NCBI RefSeq assembly: GCF_024679245.1 | Contig: NC_090184.1 | Span: 17,703,644 to 17,767,643, forward strand | From: Pseudorasbora parva | Taxonomy: Eukaryota; Chordata; Actinopteri; Cypriniformes; Gobionidae | DNA: 64,000 bases | Direction: 5' to 3' | Part shown: positions 48,217 through 61,281 of the stretch, piece after piece | Numbering within the stretch: the first letter of the stretch is position 1 | Layout: each line of letters opens with the position of its first letter | Program-made: the position numbers and the translations under genes | Notes under the pieces: generated by a model | The model's input: only the letters and a program-made list of their open reading frames with translations | Database searches by the model: none | What the model was told of the DNA's origin: nothing

Positions 48217-49996
48217 ATTAAAGAGTTAGTTCACCCAAAAATTAAAATTATAACATTAATTACTTACCATCATGTCGTTCCACACCAGTAAGACCTTTGT
48301 TCATCTTTGAAACACAAAGTAAGATATTATCATTGAAATCCAATGGCTCTGAAAGGCCGACGAGAATAGAAACACAGCTAATTGAACTCACAAATAGTTA
48401 AATTACCTCTACTAAGGTACATATGGCCCTCTCTACATCGAGTTAAAATAACTCTGAATCAGTGTTAAAATTAATGAGATAATTAAGTAATTAATTAAGT
48501 GATGATTGAGCAATCAGTGATGAACACCTGATGTTAACAAGCAGAATCAATAAAGAGACTACAACAAACACTACAGAGAAACACAAGAACTGACTTCAGT
48601 CACAGCCTTAGATGAAATCAACTGAAGATAAAATGATAACACTTTAAAATACGGGTGCACAAATATGCATTAATTCATGCTTAACTAATGCACAGATAAT
48701 CATGAGTTAATGTATTACTAATGGTGAACTAACCCATTTATTAATGATTACTGCATCAGCAACTATGAAGATTCTACATGATTAATAGATTAAGTAATCA
48801 TTAAATTTTTATTAGTTAAATGTGTCATAATGTAGTAATTCCTTAATACCATATTATATTAATTTATAATTTAAATTACCGTGGTAATTACCACAAGGGG
48901 TCAAAGCCATGCATTTCAACTTCCAGTTGTCAGCTTTAATTATTCCTTAGCTAATGATTTATAAAGGTATCATGATGTTATGACTTTACTTGTTGGGGCA
49001 CATGACTATTAACTAATTGATTAAGTAATATGCAATTGTGGTTATGGGTTTTTAATTAATTTTGAATTATTTAATAGTCATGTGAGAGTAGTCAAGTAAA
49101 GTCATAACATCATGATACCTTTATAAATTGTACAGGTACAATTACAATACAAAGGTAAAAACGATATAAATACTGTTCGTTTTCTCACACAAACCGCTCA
49201 TTTCGTGTCTTAGGCCATCAGTGTGTACTTACGATGGGGGATTGTTTAATTTGGACTTCTCTGTGTATGCTCTCTGACGTGGTGACCATAGACCTGCATT
49301 ATGTGAGGCACAAGAACGGTTTGACCTAAAATGATCAAAATTGAAACTACTGGGGAAACAAATACTCCTACATCTCGGATGCCAATGAGGTAAGCTAAAA
49401 CATATCAAAATTTAATTTCAAAGTGAACTATCCCTTTAATGCCTTATTCTTCATGACCTTATTCTACATCCATTAATCCTACCCAATACCTAAACTTAAA
49501 TGCTACAAAAACTACCTTACTAACTACTAATAAGCAGTAAATCAGGAGTTTATTGGGGCAAAAGTCGTAGTTATAGTGAATATGTGTTTCCCATACTAAA
49601 GTGTTACCAAAACTTTGGATCCGAACCGCTGATTCGATACGCTGATTCATAATGCTCCAAAGCTTCAGGAAGCGGTATTTTGAAATCGACCATCACTATA
49701 TAAGTTGTTATTTAGTTGTTGCTTTTTTGCACACAAAAACTATTCTTTCTCATCAAATGAGAAACTCATCAAATTATTGTAGAATCACTGTAGTGAGATG
49801 GACTTTGTAACGACGTCTTTAGTGCCTTTAATGGGTCTTGTGAATGTAAATTGCTGGCAATGGAGGCCTTTCTGAGCCATCAGATTTCAACTAAAATATC
49901 TTCATTTGTGTTCTGAAGATGAATAGATGTCTTACGGGTCTGGAAAGGCAAAATTAATGGTAGAATTTTCATTTTGGGGTGGACTAACCCTTTAAT
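48217..49996. mobile_element. Composite of nested DNA-transposon remnants (GTTCACCC ends)
   Basis: The outer ends TTAAAGAGTTAGTTCACCCA (48,217) and the complement of TGGACTAACCCTTTAA (ending 49,996) are inverted. Within it, an extra end AAAGTGAACTATCCCTTTAA stops at 49,439, and another repeat with AATCCTACCCAATACCTAAA lies at 49,460-49,610. No transposase was seen. At least two related elements are nested or tandem here. Confidence 0.6.
48951..49136. repeat. Long near-perfect hairpin
   Basis: The arm at about 48,951-49,015 (TTATAAAGGTATCATGATGT, TATGACTTTACTTG, CATGACTATTAA) pairs with 49,068-49,136. The inner loop is about 50 bp. The innermost 40 bp of pairing nearest the outer edge is essentially perfect. 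Confidence 0.8.
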
Positions 49997-50984
49997 GAAT
50001 GATCCAGTCATTGGCTTTTAAGCATTTGCCTGTTTTAATCCAAAAAGCGACTTTATTTGGGGCCGGGCAGTGTATAGTCAAAAATAGAAATTAAATTTAA
50101 AGTGACCCCCAAAAGTGTATTTTAAACAACTTCAAGAATTATTTTGATAGAATTGGAGAACAAAAAATAAATAAGCATTCACTCCAACACCGTAATCGGA
50201 TTTGCAATGGATTTCTCAGAGAACAAACAGAGGATATGGATTAAATTTTGGCTGTTTTGCATTGTGCTATTATTTCATACTTTTGGCAAAAAGAAAATAC
50301 ACAAAAGCTTGAGCACACAGGAGGCTTGATCCATAAAAAATAAGAGCTTAAATGTTTACTGCAATGCACATGCGCACATACACACACGCCACAGTATCCT
50401 GCTGAGAATGCTGGGAGTCAGAGATTAAGTTCTCCTTAGATGTGGCATTATTCAGCCATCATCCATTCAAACTTGAGTCACTCACACAAGCTGTCTAAAG
50501 ACAATTATAAATCCCCATTGATTACATTCAATCCCCCCTAGAGCCATCTAAATGACTGATATTCCATCTACCTGCTTTCCTCAAGTCTAGATCACTTTTC
50601 CACTGCCACTTAGTCTCAGTTCTGTCTTCATATATGAGCTATTATATGAAGTGTGGAGGTCAGAGTGCATGCATTCATGGGTCTCAGATCAGCTGGTAAG
50701 CTCATCAGGCAGTTAGTGGTATGGGAATATTGCTTGAGATCAGAGAAGAGGCCATTTCCCTGGGCTGTCAGTCAGAGCATGTTGTGCCAGACCAGAAACA
50801 GTGAGGTTTAAAAGATTCAAGTCCAGAATGCTGATTCAAGAGGAGGTATAGAGCAACATCAGCTGTTTATGATGCAATGTTAGTCAACCCTGGGCAATGT
50901 ACATCAATATATTATATTAATAATAGTTATAAATATATTACTATTATTATATAAATATATTAACATCTTATATATGTGTATATT

Positions 50985-50986
<2 letters not shown>
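49997..50986. other. No gene seen
   Basis: Non-coding, mostly unique-looking sequence. Confidence 0.55.

Positions 50987-51072
<86 letters not shown>
50987..51072. repeat. (TA)n microsatellite
   Basis: 86 bp of TA repeats in very AT-rich flanks. Confidence 0.95.
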
Positions 51073-51074
<2 letters not shown>

Positions 51075-52899
51075 AATAATATTAACTAATAGTTTGTCTA
51101 TCATTTAGTAGTCCCAATAAGGTCATTATATTTTATTTATTTAAAAAAAATAAGTAAAATATAAACATATTGAGAATAAATAATAGCATCCCATTGTTAA
51201 GAGCATAATAAACAAATGAAATTACATGTATAGGCATAAGCAATTGGATTGTTTTTTTCACCTAAGTTTATTTAAAATTATTATCAACTATGTTATGAAA
51301 GATATAATGGAATGAATTGATATAACATTTTACTTTATGCAAAATGTGGGTAAAATGGCCTTACATGAGTTTTTCCATTCAATGTATCATGCACAGTATC
51401 TAATTTGCACATTAATGTGTTCTTGGAGCAACATGTAATAAAAAAAGAAGTGGAATAATGGGAGTAATGGAATGATAGTTATAATACAGTAATAATATCT
51501 AATATTTTATAAGAATACTGATATGTATTTTCTTTCCCTATTCACTTGTTGTGTCTCCCAAAATGTCTCCTAAACATGCTTTAAGTCCCGATGGCCTTTT
51601 TGAGGACACGTGTGAAATCGATTCCGTGTTTTGTGACAGAAATTTTGATTAGAAACCCCATAACATTTTTCCTGAGATGTTGATTTGTATAACAATTAGT
51701 GACAATACATGGATTTTCTAACAATTAGAACATTTGTATGATAACTAAAAAAATGTTTTTTTTTTATCATTTGGTCATTTTGTTGTCCTGGTGAAACCTC
51801 AAAACAAATGGTATCTTTGAAAATCCTTGAATTGTCTCTTTGACATCCAGACTTAAAAATTTGACATGGTGTCAGAGAAATTAACTAAAGTATAATGTCC
51901 TCATACTTGGAGAGTGGCACGCAGGAGGATAGACAAAATGTTGAAGTATGCTATAAAAGGGGAACTACATTTGAATAAGAATAAGGTCTTCCAAACATAT
52001 ATAATAATAATGGCATATACACACACACAAGCACACCAGAGACCGTTGCTCTGCTTCTAGAGTTACACAGGCCCCTAGGTCTCCACAAGACCCCTTCCAG
52101 ACAGCTGCTAAAGATATAAACTCTATTCTGTTTCGACAGAAACCCTTTTGTCCTGTGTGTTAACATGTTTTTGACATTTACATTGGCAGCTATGTACTGT
52201 CTGGACTGTATTTTGGACCGTATTGAAGAAACCTGAGAGGTGAAGTTTTCTGGTTGAGCTTTTTATCAAACGTAATGTCATTTGTCATGGATGACAGTTT
52301 TTTTATGTTCAAATCTCTGGCAGTACATTGAAAAAAGTATATTCTTTTTGCAGTGCTTTGAATCATATGCTAAAGGTAATATTGCAACATCTGGAATTTC
52401 AATATTCTAGACCAAAGGTTTCTTAATGTATTGGGTAGGTATTGTATATTTATTTTTGTGGCTACATTTTCACCAAGATAGTAACATAGTAAAGAGGGGA
52501 TTCATAAAACAATTTTGTCATTTTAAAGTAGAGTGCTTTATTTAAACGTAATGCATCAATACATTTAAATTAAATTAATGTCCAATGCCAGTAAGCCAGT
52601 AATTAAGGTTATGGCTGATAACCAATAAAACGGCAATATCAAAATTTCAAACAATTTTGTTAAATTAAAATAAATTTAACTATAAAAGCTAGAATAGTTT
52701 TAATAAAAATAATTGCTATCAATGCGTAATATAAACCAGTACAATAAATAAAATAAAATAACCCCTAATAATGATCCCTAACGCCGGCCAAAAAATAAAG
52801 GTGTGATACTGTTTAACATCAACATCAACACAATGTCAAGATTCATCAGGCTCAAACTGTTTTCTATTTTAATATATTTAAATGTATTCCTGTGATGAC
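51073..52899. other. No gene seen
   Basis: AT-rich non-coding sequence. Short ORFs have no recognisable domain. Confidence 0.55.
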
Positions 52900-54530
52900 C
52901 TGCCGAGACGCTGTGGGAACATCTCCTTATGATTGCATTGTGAAGCACGTGTAAAATCATTCCAATGTTATGGTGGAACATCATAGGTGGGGGGGAAGCT
53001 ATAAAGCACAACCAGCTGTTGCATTAGCTTCTTGGCTGAAGCTAGGATTTAGCAAGTCGATCACAGGTATGGCAGTATGGGAGGGCGATGGAGTGTCTTC
53101 TTTTCAGGGAACCATGGTTACAGTCAAAACCTGAGACTTTCCTTTTCAAATCGCTGTGGTACCATTATACCCACACCATTGTACTAGCAAGCGCCTGTCC
53201 GTGTGAAATCACACACTAAAATAAGAGCACCTGAGATCTAAGTTACAAAACCTCACAAACGTGTGCGGGAAGAACCAGTCTGTTGCATTACATACACCAT
53301 GAAGGGAAACCCCTGATAATAAGCTTTTGAAGTAATCATACTTCAAGTGGAGTGGGCCTAGACAGCCATGAAGGCTGGCCAACTCGTATGCGTGAAATAT
53401 TCACGACTCGTATTGTTCATTCTTTGCTTAGATGCTGGAAACTCTTTCCTAGGTGAACCAAAACAGACAAACGAATGGTTCCATTTCTGCCACAGGGCAG
53501 CTTTGTGGACATTGGCATCAAATGTCCTGACTGGGCAAAGCAGGTTAAGATTCTCTTGGGTCTCTGGAGCTCTGGAGAAGTATGGTTTTAGCAACGTTGT
53601 TTGAGAGACCTAAGTCTATGAGCTTAGCCCCCTCATGGGCAAAGCCCACAGTTTTTACAACTCTGTATGGGGGTGAAAGATTATGCCCCCTGTTTGGGGC
53701 AGCAGGTCCCTCCTGAGCAACCTCGCTGTGGAGGTCCAGCAAGAAGGCAATCTTTGACAAGGAGGTTGTGACCTTTTGTCTTTAATACCGAACCTCTTGT
53801 TTCTCTGCCAGCCAGTCAATATTGACTCTGGCCACAGCATGAGTCACAACCTCCATGAGCTCCTCATAAGCAAAAGTGAGAGGTGGTGAGTCCTATACTG
53901 CCTCAATATTAACAACATCCAACTCCTCATGCTTCCAAACCCTGAGCTAAAGCATTTGATCTGGCAGGTGACGGCAGAGAAAGGGCTAGGTCCAGCTCTA
54001 ACCCCTCTACCAGATCCATCTGTTAACCCCACGACCTAAGTCAACATTTTGCCTCGGCCAGAACCATGAGGAAAGCGTGCCAAAGCACCCTCCTCGAAGA
54101 GCGTTCTTAATCATAGCTTCTTACAATGCTCACATTCAGCCCCCTCGAGGGCTGACTGACCATGTTCTGCTCCCATACAAACAACACATATCTTGATGTA
54201 AGAAGGGCTTGGGAAAAGCACACGGTTCAAAAACTGCTGTTTGCACGCTATTTATTATAATGCTTTGTCACGTTTTACAATGGTGATAAACCCCTGTTCT
54301 AACAGAGTGGAAAATGCTGTTCTAACAAAGACAAACACCAGCAGGACAAACAATTTCACATATAGCACTTGCTGAAGACACAGAAGCTAACACTGTTTAG
54401 TCACCCGCCTATGATGTTCCGTCATGGCATTAGACTGATTTTACACGTGCTTCACGATAAAATCACAGAGGAATTCCCATAGCATCTAGATGCAGTGCGA
54501 GTTCCCTTGAAAGGGAACTGAATTTTCAGC
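52900..54530 (-). pseudogene. DIRS remnant 2 with recombinase and gag fragments and inverted ends
   Basis: A shrunken DIRS copy. Inverted terminal sequences survive: 52,940-52,988 (GTGAAGCACGTGTAAAATCA) pairs with 54,405-54,455, and the right edge at 54,502-54,530 (CAGTGCGAGTTCCC...GGGAACTG) matches the right terminus of the intact element. A degenerate internal complementary region lies at 53,105-53,165. On the minus strand, 53,358-53,594 encodes LNLLCPVRTF and FVCFGSPRKEFPA, matching the recombinase, and 53,780-54,200 matches gag. The RT/RNase H region is deleted apart from its last part at about 53,600-53,760 (QTGGIIFHPHTEL is readable). Stops and frameshifts abound. Confidence 0.87.
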
Positions 54531-54589
54531 ATCATTACTCTAGCCTGCACAGAACTGCAAACACATGGAGAATAATAGGAAGCAAGGTA

Positions 54590-55075
54590 AGCAAAGACAA
54601 TAGACATGAGAGCACATGGCACAAAGAAACACATGACAAGCCATGTGCTCACACCAAAGATGACATGAACATGTAGCCAATAAGAACACTCATAAGCCGT
54701 GTGTTCACACAAAACATGACAACATGCAAGCATGCAGTCAGTGAAAAAACACCAGCCGCATGCTACTCAACACAAGACAAAATATAGCATGAAAGCACAT
54801 GGCCGATGTAAACACGAACCGAGTGCTACACAGAACACAACACGCTCACAAGACAGAGCGTATTGGAATGAGCGAATGCTCATGCCGTGTGCTAATGACT
54901 GAAGACAAACACACAGAGCATGAATGTCCAAATCACAACACAAAACGGAAACCAAACTAGACCTAAGTGCTAGGATCCGAGCACCATGCTCCACACCGAA
55001 AGCTTACAAGTACAGAAGAGCACGCAGCTTGAGCATACTCAAAGCTGCGCGCTCACACAAGACAAACAATACAGG
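54590..55075. repeat. Degenerate repeat field (CATGTGCTCACAC-like units)
   Basis: Irregular units of about 40-55 bp carry variants of AGC(C/A)(A/G)TGTGCT(C/A)ACAC followed by AAGACAA or AAACATGACA, with high A and C and very low T-runs. It begins next to the DIRS remnant. It resembles an old minisatellite. No protein is evident. Confidence 0.5.
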
Positions 55076-55526
55076 ATACCTGACACATACATCCTCTAAC
55101 AAACCCTCAGTTTTATTTACTAACCACCAGCATTTCACATGTACTTCTAAAAATGTTTCTACATTTGAGCTACGAAACTCATTGGACAGATTTATAAAGT
55201 CAGTCCACCTCTTTACCTTGACATATTGTGCTTGTATTTTTGAGTATTGAATTTACATGTTATCAAGCACATTGGGAGAGTGTACTGACACATAAATCAT
55301 TGAACAGTTCAGCATACGGGTACCTCAATATAAGTCAAGGGTTATGTCCTTCAGTCTTCACTTTTATTCAGCCTTTTTATCTCCCTCTCTCTTTAGCCAT
55401 GAGGGTTTGAAGCATCAGTCATAGACCATCTCACTTCAGCTGTCAGTATCTGATCTATTACAGCTCTAATAAAAACTGCATAGACCTGACTAAGTCCAGA
55501 CCACACACCTCATTCCTTTCCCCGGT

Positions 55527-55527
<1 letters not shown>
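55076..55527. other. No gene seen
   Basis: Non-coding. Confidence 0.5.

Positions 55528-55602
<75 letters not shown>
55528..55602. repeat. (CA)n microsatellite
   Basis: About 75 bp of CA repeat abutting the left end of a MITE. Confidence 0.95.
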
Positions 55603-55608
<6 letters not shown>

Positions 55609-55897
55609 TTTTGTGACATATGGGGACATTCCATAGGGGTAATGGATTTTATACTGTACAAACCATATTTTCTATCCCCTTACACTGCCCCTGCCCTTAA
55701 AGCTACCCATCACAGGAAACATTCTGCATTTTAACTTTCTAAAAAAAAACATCCTGTATGATTTATAAGCATTTTGAAAAGTGGGAAAGTGGGGACATGG
55801 CCAATGTCCTCATATTTTATTCTCTCCTTGTAATACCTATGTCATACCCATGTCATTATACACATTTGTGTCCTCATATGTCCCCCTCATATGTTTG
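55603..55897. mobile_element. MITE bracketed by (CA)n, copy 2
   Basis: GTTTTTGTGACATATGGGGAC start, with an interior matching 42,084-42,364 in reverse orientation and ending at TGTCCTCATATGTCCCC. The right side passes into a C-run (about 55,908-55,927) and a short (CA)n at 55,928-55,942. Confidence 0.75.
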
Positions 55898-56197
55898 TAT
55901 GTCTCCCCCCCCATCCCCCCCCCCCCCACACACACACACACCAGGTGAAGACAGATAACTGTGCCCTATTTGGAGTCCCATTTAAACTATATTTACTTAT
56001 CATCCCCAGCCAGTGGCACCGTATTGTTTGTTCACGGGAGAGGAGCAGAAGGTGACCTTCAAAAAACAGAGGATACTCACACATCAGAGTCCTCAGAGAT
56101 TTTAACACCTTGTCTACATTCACACATCCTCAGATGCACGTGTCAGTCCTGTTTAATAAAGTTAATATATATATTAATACAGATGTTTATTTTGTGT

Positions 56198-56299
<102 letters not shown>

Positions 56300-56486
56300 G
56301 TCTGGGTTTATACATTGTTTTAAAATATTCAAATAGTCTTGTATTAAGAATGATTTTATGCTAAATGTATTTTTAGGCAAAATGTATATATATGTGAATG
56401 ATACAGTATATAAAATATATGTCAATATATTAAAAAAAATCCATGTACAGACATGATTAAGTCATTCTCAGACAAGCACATTATTG

Positions 56487-58030
56487 GTATCCTTCTGTTT
56501 CGAAAGACGATGGAATCGAACCCCTTGGGGCCTCTAGACATTTGAATTACAGCGCCTGCTGTGACTGTAGAGCCAGATTCTTGAAAGCCATGTTCTGTTC
56601 ATGCCTGTCTCTGTGGATGTTGGGTCTGTTCTGTGTCGTCTGCGCTCTCTCCTCTCATCCCACTGGTGCTTTATACTCTTTTCGCTAATTTTGATGACTT
56701 GTTTGATGGTGAGCCTCCATCTATCACGATCTATGGCTGCATCTTTCAAGTTGTCTAGATTGATGTTGCTTGCCTTTATGTCTTGTTTACACACATCTTT
56801 ATAGCCTGGAACCAATGGCAAGTTCGCTGTACAGCAGTTCTTTGGGCATTTGGAAGGTGTTCATGCGGCTGACACGACCAAGCCAGCGCAGACGTCTCTG
56901 GGTGAGTAAAACAAACATACTAGGCATTCCCACCTGTGCAAGAACATTTTTGTTTGGAATCTGGTCCTGCCAGGAGATTCCAAAATCCTTCTTAGATTAT
57001 GTTGATGGAAAACATTGAGTCTAAGTATGCATGCTGGATACACCTTCATCTAAGTGTTATTGTTAACATGGAGTTATCCACCCTCTTGGCCCTCTTTGCA
57101 AGGTGAGCCATTGCTTTTGCCGAACTGTATGTTCTACTGAGTGTCCAGAGATAGATTGCTGGAGGTAGTAGAGCCAAGGTACATTATGTGAACATTTCCC
57201 CCACCTCAATGGTGAAGTGACAAATAGAGATGCAGACATCTTGTCCCATGATGTTGTTTTAAGGGGGTTAATACTGAGTCCAAACTCAACTGTAAGCAGC
57301 AGATGAGGTGCTGTCATGCTTTTTAATCATGTGCTGTCAGGGCAGAATTGTCTGCAAATAGCATTTCCCTGATCAATACTTTCCGTAACTTGGTTTTAGC
57401 TCTGGGACGTGCACGATTGAATAGATTCCCATCACTTCTCGTATGAATGTATTCTCTGACTGATCGAAGGACAGCAGCAGAGAGAAGAAGATACCAAAGA
57501 TTGTTGATGCCAGGACACATCCTTGTTTAATGCCACTCCTAACTGGGAAAGTGTCAGAGAATGAGCCATTATACTGAATGGTGCCCTGCATTTTTTAATG
57601 GAAGGTTACAATCATCCTCAGGAGCTTGGAGGGGCATCCAAACCAATGAAGTAAAAGTAAAAGGACCATTCCTTCTGACTGAGTCAAAAGCCTTGGCCAG
57701 ATCAATGAAGGTGGTGTATCATGTCCATTGTAGCTCTTCCTGCTCTTAATCCACACTGTGCCTCAGGATACATGTCTGCACGTGACTGTTGAAAACTCTG
57801 CGGGCGAAAGCCTTCCCAATGAAAAGGGATATCCCTTGATAGTTGTTGCAGTCACTGCATTCCCCTTTTTCTTATAAAGTGGTATGAAGTTTGCATCATG
57901 CATGTCTTGAGACACTGTCCCTTCCTCCCAACAATGTAGCAGAAGTTCATGTAGATGACTGAGAAGAACGCTCACCGTGCCAACCTAAATGACTTCTGAA
58001 AGTATGCCATAGTTTCCAGGAGCTTTACAG
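56487..58030 (-). pseudogene. LINE (non-LTR retrotransposon) reverse transcriptase pseudogene, 3' part
   Basis: Minus-strand coding remnant broken by several frameshifts. In order: HELLLHCWEEGTVSQDMHDA with LYKKKGN (57,975-57,860), IDLAKAFDSVRR (RT motif A, about 57,700), FPVRSGIKQGCVLAS with IFGIFFSLLLS (57,560-57,480), FADNSALTAHD (about 57,340, the FADD box with its second Asp changed to Asn), then a C-terminal segment with YKDVCKQDIKASNINLDN and DRDRWR (56,800-56,730). The 3' UTR ends at about 56,487. No endonuclease domain is present, as expected for a 5'-truncated copy. The clade cannot be fixed by eye. Confidence 0.82.
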
Positions 58031-58330
58031 CATGCACAATGTTGCGATGGGTAGTGTAAACTCACTGAATACCCAGATACCTGGGGAAGGTAACAGACAA
58101 TAGAATATTATTATCATAGACAATCATCTCAAAAATATGTCAGCACTAATTGCAAATGTTATAAATAATATCCTCCTCAGGTGCTATTTTTATACGTTGG
58201 AGAGTACCTTGCGACGTCATCACTGCATCGGCCATGATTGGCTAGGTGGTACATGTGCCTCAGACACCAGGTCCTGTGGGACGTGTGCCCATTGCGTCAG
58301 CTGATACGCTGCTGAGATGACCATAAATTA
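58031..58330. other. No gene seen
   Basis: Contains a GC-richer patch at 58,190-58,320 (TTGCGACGTCATCACTGCAT) reminiscent of a retroelement terminal region but unassigned. Confidence 0.35.
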
Positions 58331-58950
58331 ATGTTAGAAAAATGCCAAAAGGTCAAAAACCTCCATGCAACATTCTGGCAATGTTCCACCAAAAGTCTAG
58401 CATTGGATGAAGAAGCTGAAAGAAACTATAAGGATATGTCCATCCAAGGGAACATTACTATATTATTTAAACTAAAACTACTGCAGAAGAACATCCCCAG
58501 AACGTTAGGATTTGGTTCCCAAACATTATTGCATTGATTGAAGAAACTAAATAGAAGTAATTGCTTAAATACAGGCCTATATCACGTCCTATTAGGATTA
58601 CATTGTTGACTATACTTGTCTGTCTTTTAAAGGGCCAATAGCGTCATCAGATGTAATTGCAATATTAATAATAATGTTTTCAAACAGGTTTCCTGAACTA
58701 ATTTGTTGCAGACATACTTATTTGAGATGCACTGTAGATGAGATGGCCATAAAACATTCAGATTTGGGTCCCAAAAGTTATTGCATTGATTGAAGGAACT
58801 GATTGTAAGGAATTGTTTAAATACAGCCCTAAATCACTTATTATTTATAATATTATATATCTGACTATTGTCTGTCTTTTAAAGTGTCATCAAATGTAAC
58901 TGCAACTGTTTTCAAACAGGTTTCCTCGACTAATTTGTTGCCGACTTTAG
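58331..58950. repeat. Imperfect tandem duplication, period about 270 bp
   Basis: GTTAGGATTTGGTTCCCAAA, TATTGCATTGATTGAAGAAA, TTAAATACAG and TTTTCAAACAGGTTTCCT occur in the same order in 58,500-58,715 and 58,775-58,945. Related sequence also lies at 61,270-61,600 and around 60,500. Confidence 0.75.
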
Positions 58951-60595
58951 TGTCTTAAAATTTGAGACACTATACTCTAAATTTGTAAAACTAAAACTAC
59001 TGTGGAGAAATATTCCCGTAGACACTGAGTTACAGACATTAAAATAGACTTATTGCAGACATTTAAACAAATAAAAAAATAAAAAAAAAACTGTCAATCA
59101 CCTCTACAAATGAAAGTCTCTCTTAGTGCAGTCTCATCAGCGATTAGTGATAATAACAAAATGCACCCATTGTCTCAAATCTGCCTGACTGAAAGTAAAA
59201 TCTAAGTAAAGTAAAATGTTCTTTCACTCTTCTTTATAGTACTGTAGGTCTTGGGCTACTTTGCTCTTTAAAGAGTCGTTCCTAAAATAACCTCATTCTA
59301 ATCTCTCTTTCACAGTCCATTACTTTGACTGGCAGGTGGGTCATTCTGACTGGAGATATGGAACATGCTGGTCTGCCCTCCCTTGGTTTCTGTCTGTCTG
59401 TTGCTCTCTCTCTCTTTCTATCTTTCTGTTTTATAATAGGAATGAAAGAGGTCGAGACCCGCTTACGGCACGCTTTAACTTTCTAGGACTTTTTTTCTGG
59501 TGACTGATAAATTCCGCCTAAAGTCGTCCATTCAGTATTCCAGCTAAAGGACATCTCAGCTGCACCCAACAAACCAATAAATCCAGTTTCTAAAGAAAAA
59601 CACTCTATCCATTCTCCTCCTTTCCCATAGCCCTTTCCCCACCTCCATCCCTTAATATTTACTTCAATGTCATCCTCCCTATAAGACAAATCTAAGCTCA
59701 GGACAGTGTATTTACTGCTTCACTCCATTGAGAGATTTAAAGGTGAACTTCACCGCCTTTTACCACTAAATCCATTTCATCCAGGATTATGCCAATATCA
59801 ATGTAAGAGAAATCGATTGTTTTCTCCACAGCAAGTTTAAAAGAATTATTTAACCAAGTTTTATTCGATAGCCTTTTTGAACGGCGAAGCTCAACAATGC
59901 AGCCATTCAAGGGGGGCTTGCTCTTTGTACTCAGCAAGGCCGGATGTGCCTCTGCTGCAGAGGTTACAATGGCTGATCGCTCAGGAGAATGAGGGATAGA
60001 GAAAGAAGATTGTGCCTCTAATAATCACCCACATGAAAAATCATTTTCTGTATCTCAGAACAAAAGCAATAACAGACCTGTCGCCATGGCTACAAAAGCC
60101 CTCTTAAAGACAAAACACAAGACCTCTATCTCATAAACACCTCTCCTCCTCTCCTGTTTCCCAGGCTCCTCACCTCTGATGAAGGAGGCAGACCTCAGCT
60201 CAGCAGGTTTAAACGATGATCTAATGGATGTTCGCTTAAGCGATGGATGACCGCGGAAGCCCCCCATACCTTGGTAATCACAGCCTCAACATGGTCACAT
60301 CTATCACTGCGCCAACAAATATTACTTCTCATATGTCCTGCTCTCCTCTGTCTATGGGAGTCGTGTGAGTGTGGGTGTGTGTGCAGGATAGTTTAATTGA
60401 AAGGCCCTGTATCAGCAGACTAGTTTTTTTTTTGAAGGTGACTCCAAACAAAGCCATTTTGACTGCAGTTCTTGAAGCTGAAAGCAAAAATAACTGAGAA
60501 TGAGAGCTGGCCCAAAACCTCCAAACAATGTTCTGGGGAAAATAGTGTATATTTGTAAAACTAAAATGTAAAAGAAATGTATTTATTAAAGGAGC
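58951..60595. other. No gene seen; (CT)-rich tract and possible conserved sequence
   Basis: Low-complexity CTCTCTCT at 59,404-59,420. The stretch 59,700-60,300 is balanced, non-repetitive sequence that could be conserved non-coding DNA. ORFs at 59,483-60,267 on the minus strand have no recognisable domains. Confidence 0.4.
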
Positions 60596-60599
60596 TTAA

Positions 60600-61277
60600 A
60601 GGTGCACTATGTAGTATCTTTGCAGTAAAATATCCAAAAACCACTACGCCGGTGTCATATATTTTGTTCAGTTGAGTACTTACAATATCTCAAATGTTTT
60701 CAACTATTTGTAAATTGTGAGAAAATTGCTATTTTAACTAAGGACTGGGACGTTTCAGCATAGCGTTTGAGGAAGTCGTCTGTCAATTGCGTCATATCTG
60801 CGTTACCCTCGGTTTCGAGTTTTATTTGGCAGGAGCGCTTTACTCTTAGCAGTGTGAACAAGTGAACGCACGGAGTAAAGTCATAGCATCATTTTCAACA
60901 CACTTAAATGTATCTAATATGATAAACAGAGCTGCATTACCTCATAATCATAACCGGAAGAGCAGATCTGTGCAGGCGCCCGGCGACTGTGTCCTGTCCC
61001 GTCATAATAAAAGTCCCCGTGTTTGCGAGCCGTGTGTTTGTTTAACAATCGCTCCAGCAGCTGTGCTTGGCTCCACAACACTCGGTCCTGCTCTGCTTCA
61101 CACTACAGTAATGTTAATATCCACATGCATGAACATGATTTCTGAGTCCTATCTTCCACCGGCTGTGAGGTGAAGACCACATGTCCAAAGATAATGCGCT
61201 CAAACTTTGCGTCATCAAACTACGCCTTTGTTTTGAATAGGCGCCCTCCAGTGGACGGAAAGTTGCATAGTGCACAT
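60600..61277. mobile_element. TTAA-flanked non-autonomous element (GGTGCACTATG ends)
   Basis: TTAA at 60,596-60,599 and 61,278-61,281 enclose inverted ends AGGTGCACTATG and CATAGTGCACAT. The TTAA target fits piggyBac or Kolobok superfamilies. The interior is GC-richer with a 103-codon chance frame (60,862-61,173) and no transposase motif. Confidence 0.75.
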
Positions 61278-61281
61278 TTAA

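Noticed and set aside
60862..61173. 103-codon ORF as a gene
   Set aside because: Lies wholly inside a TTAA-flanked non-autonomous element and has no transposase motif.
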